A stretch of DNA of 16,255 bases from Phoronis ovalis (Eukaryota; Phoronida; Phoronidae): positions 1 to 16,255 of the forward strand of contig JAOXYB010024302.1 in assembly GCA_028565635.1 (NCBI GenBank), in the 5' to 3' direction. The position numbers and the translations under genes are program-made. A model generated the notes under the pieces. The model was not told the origin of the DNA and made no database searches. It was given only the letters and a program-made list of their open reading frames with translations. Each line of letters begins with the position of its first letter. Position 1 is the stretch's first letter. Positions 9,733 through 16,255 of the stretch are shown here, in pieces.

Positions 9733-10396
9733 CTACCTAGCCTAATACATCCAACCACTTTTTGTTCTTTGTGAATCCACCTTTTAATAGTCTAGTAGGT
9801 CATGCAGCGCTGGGTCATTCTGGTATGTGGCAAAACCTGGAACAAACATGGCCGCCAGTTGGCTATCTTGGAAGTAATCTGGGTCAAAATTACAACTGAC
9901 CTGCATGGTGACTCATATTTACCCTATATCAAATGTGAAACTGGATAACAATTGAAGCAGTTACTGTGAGACAATTAATTGAAAGTATTACACACAAAAA
10001 ATGTCGAAAATTCGGATCGGCATTTTAAAATGTCATCTAGACTATTAAGCCCAACAACCTATGGCCTTAATCCACCTTCAAATCGTCTATAGGCAACGCT
10101 TCATCTTTTTGCTATGCAATACGCAAATTGACGTGCCCTCTCGAGAACAAACATGGTCGCCAGTCGGCCATTTTGGAAGTAATCTCAATCAAAATTATGT
10201 GTGGAATACGAAGCTGATCAAATAAAAACTGAAGGAGCTATTGTGAGACAAAGAAAGTGTTAAACACAACGAAAAATGTCAATTTTTCGGATTGGCGTTT
10301 GACCCACTTTTCAAGGTTATTCTAAAACGTCACCTAGCCTATTCAATAGTACACACACCAGCCTATGGCCCTTGTGAATCCACCTTTGAATAGTCC
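9733..10396. repeat. ~300-bp tandem repeat, two full units plus a partial third
   Basis: The order is A1-B1-A2-B2-A3. Block A (about 60 bp, CACCTAGCCTATT ... GTGAATCCACCTTTGAATAG) occurs at 9733–9793, 10032–10088 and 10330–10396. Block B (ACAAACATGGCCGCCAGT ... TTGGAAGTAATC ... GTGAGACA ... TTCGGATTGGC) occurs at 9838–10021 and 10144–10297. Copies differ by many substitutions and small indels, so the duplication is old. No coding frame is kept. Confidence 0.75.
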
Positions 10397-10647
10397 ATTC
10401 AATGATTCGTCGGACACAGGAATAATTTTAGGGTGTATGCGTGCAAGGATATAAACTTAATTATAGCGAAGTTTAACCAAAACATAAAGATGTATACAGA
10501 AATCTGCTTATTTAACATTATATTTAAATCGTGATACCAATTAGTTTCCATTCTGTTTTTTTTTCTTTAACTCTGTAATTACCTTATTAACCAATCACAA
10601 TAGCTACTTTTATAATTTGCTTTTTTCATAATAGTATACAAACTGTG

Positions 10648-10941
10648 CAAATTTAAAAACTGTTTTTTTGCACAATAATGTTTAATTCCAAGATGCCTGC
10701 AGGCGACAAAATATGATTATTCATCTGTCTAGTTTTCAGGTGAAAGATATAGTTATGTTTTCGCTGGGACTATTATAACTGACTTAGTTATAATAGTCCC
10801 AGGTTTCGGAATTCTTATTTGGTTAATTTAATTATAGATGAACCACAAAAAAATTTCATAAGTGATGCAAAAAACGATTCGAGAAAAACTACTAAATTTT
10901 TAAAAACTGTTTTTTGATTTATTGGCAAGATGTCTGCGCTT
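10648..10941. repeat. ~50-bp direct repeats flanking a 200-bp segment
   Basis: Copy 1 (10648–10700) and copy 2 (about 10894–10937) share TAAAAACTGTTTTTT and, after a gap, CAAGATGYCTGC. They are offset by 247 bp at one end and 237 bp at the other, so a 10-bp indel separates them. The segment between contains the 17-bp hairpin. The arrangement is like a small terminal-repeat element or an old local duplication. Confidence 0.5.
10764..10802. repeat. Perfect 17-bp hairpin with a 5-nt loop
   Basis: CTGGGACTATTATAACT (10764–10780), loop GACTT, then the exact complement AGTTATAATAGTCCCAG (10786–10802). No mismatch. It lies between the direct repeats, about 450 bp beyond the ALKBH6 stop codon. It could be a mobile-element core or a transcribed stem. 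It lacks a T-run that would make it a Pol III terminator, and the stem is short for a microRNA precursor. Confidence 0.85.
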
Positions 10942-10988
10942 CGGTCTGCACTACAGACTAACAGGCAGATTTCTAATTGTAGGTACGT

Positions 10989-11088
10989 AGAGATATGTCA
11001 TACTCCAGTTTGAATGCACGTTATGTAAGAGCTCGCTCTTGGATCTGCAGCTTCACTTCTGCTCTGAGCTCGCTATAAACATATCTCT
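10989..11088. repeat. 10-bp inverted repeat spanning 100 bp downstream of ALKBH6
   Basis: AGAGATATGT at 10989–10998 pairs with ACATATCTCT at 11079–11088. The enclosed 80 bp is GC-richer and repeats GAGCTCGCT twice (near 11030 and 11065). It overlaps the likely 3' end of the ALKBH6 transcript, where a variant poly(A) signal TATAAA (minus strand, 11088–11093) sits about 155 nt past the stop. Confidence 0.4.
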
Positions 11089-11246
11089 TTATACTGTAGG
11101 TATATCTGTCATTTAGCAGCAAACATTAATTCTAGGTCAAAGGTCACAACTATTTTAACAAATGAGACATACTTATACAAACTTAATGCAACAATATATA
11201 CCTTCTTGCAGAATGAACATGAAACTGTCAGTTACTTGAGATTAGG

Positions 11247-15139
<3,893 letters not shown>

Positions 15140-15451
15140 GGGTCATGAAGCTAGGACTATAATAGCACCTATACTATAAAATAAAAGATAAAATTCAGTG
15201 CAACACTATTTTGCTGCGCACTTTTTCACTGTCCCTGGGGCTGTGTTGATAAGCTGTAATTTATTTTAACTAAATCAACACGCTTGCGATGAATTTCGCC
15301 CGCCTACCTGTTTTAGAAGTAAAGTTTTACCTCTACAACCATGTGAGACATTTTCAGCCCGTGCGCCATATGTTTTACGTGTAGCATATATGTTTTAATT
15401 ATGAAGAAAATTAATACTATGCAATTGACTTAGTCCTGGCTTCATGACCCA
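15140..15451. mobile_element. MITE-like non-autonomous DNA transposon (312 bp)
   Basis: The left terminal repeat GGGTCATGAAGCTAGGACTA (15140–15159) matches the complement of the right one (15431–15450) at 19 of 20 positions. The element is flanked by GATAGTG at 15133–15139 and 15452–15458, a 7-bp direct repeat that reads as a target-site duplication. It is 8 bp if one mismatch is allowed and the extra A at 15451 is counted in it. There is no internal transposase frame. An 8-bp duplication would suit hAT or P-type elements, but the ends do not show a diagnostic hAT start, so the superfamily is open. Confidence 0.8.
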
Positions 15452-15458
15452 GATAGTG

Positions 15459-16255
15459 TTAAAACCTGTAGAAGTTGTCCTCTTGCAAAAACACTCCGTG
15501 TTTCAAAAAATTAAATAAATTTAAACCAAAATTGTTGTCATGTTTATCTCTGATAAGTACTCCTTCTTGCTACCTGCAGCTTAATTACTCCCCAAAGTGA
15601 CTTTTAGCATGCAAATCCATTACTACTCAGACTGTAGCGTAGTTGATGTCTAGGGATTGGGAATTTCGAGGAAGACATATAATGCAGATTTAATAATAGA
15701 TATATATTATAATTGAACTAAATAATGTATAACATGTGACATATATAGAGTATCTCCTCTAGTGATTTCCATTTAACAAGTTCTTTGTATTTGTTTTTCC
15801 TTCGTCTTATCACAGGGTATACTCCTTCCGTAAACTACAGAGTACCATATCATGATGCACTAAAACGGTTCTGAAATTTAACATATAATTCTCATTTACA
15901 CTATTTGTAGCGTTGTTATTCCTCAATAATACACCCTAAAGAGCATTTAGTTCTGACTGAGACAAACAAAGATAACTTACAATTAACTATAGATATAATC
16001 ATTTGCAATAAAGTGATGACTTTACTAGTTACGGTATAGTGTACCATACTTTAGTATATATAATACATTGACCGCGCCCTATTCGCTTTGGGTCTCTTGC
16101 CACAAAGATTTGAAATGTAAAATACCATTATAAAACATTTAAACAAGCTCTTCACTCTACCTGAAATGCTTCCACTTCGTATCAATTTGGCTATTTGGCA
16201 ATATCAAACAAACTTAGCAGTATACATCCTTCTGGATAACTTGTAACTACAGTAT
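15459..16255. other. AT-rich stretch with nothing recognised
   Basis: No convincing exon. On the minus strand a good donor (CATTTCAG|GTAGAG, near 16161) follows a frame reading YEVEAFQ, but a stop lies directly upstream and no start codon is available. On the plus strand a possible acceptor (CTTATCACAG, near 15815) opens only a short frame. Confidence 0.4.

Noticed and set aside
15334-15354. MSHMVVE before GTAAAA as ALKBH6 exon 1
   Set aside because: It lies inside the MITE and the peptide has no family similarity.
16161-16185. YEVEAFQ before a good donor as ALKBH6 exon 1
   Set aside because: It resembles the expected E-x-F-x-V pattern, but a TGA sits directly upstream with no ATG in between.

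Overview
This is eukaryotic, animal nuclear DNA: strongly AT-rich (about one third G+C by eye), with short coding exons bounded by GT/GC–AG splice sites, long non-coding stretches, and scattered tandem and inverted repeats. Intron sizes (about 340–1440 bp), a CARD domain and an animal-type ALKBH6 point to an invertebrate metazoan. I cannot name the species. There is no operon structure, bacterial signal or CRISPR.

The two genes I can recognise both lie on the minus strand, one at each side of the window. At the left edge (205–1919) are the first two coding exons of a CARD-containing protein, most like the N-terminal prodomain of an initiator caspase (caspase-2/caspase-9 type). The two exons splice in frame into one complete CARD, and the rest of the gene runs off the left edge. 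At the right (11247–14103) are five exons of ALKBH6, a Fe(II)/2-oxoglutarate dioxygenase of the AlkB family. They cover everything except the short N-terminal exon, which I could not place. One of its introns is a GC–AG intron.

The 9 kb between them (about 1920–11246) is mostly non-coding. It holds weak coding candidates on the minus strand (6040–6647, 7690–7824, 9127–9393) that I cannot identify. It also holds several repeats: a ~32-bp minisatellite framed by 11-bp inverted ends (8122–8337), a ~300-bp tandem repeat (9733–10396), and a direct-repeat pair enclosing a perfect 17-bp hairpin (10648–10941).

Upstream of ALKBH6 (14104–16255) there is a folded GC-rich patch (14222–14270) and a 312-bp MITE-like DNA transposon (15140–15451) with 20-bp terminal inverted repeats and a 7-bp target duplication.

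Nothing in the sequence shows that the two genes work together. One is likely apoptotic or innate signalling, the other is linked to alkylation-damage tolerance. I found no clearly new biological system. The best leads are the CARD exon pair with its splice acceptor against the start codon and its open read-through, the GC–AG intron, and the MITE.
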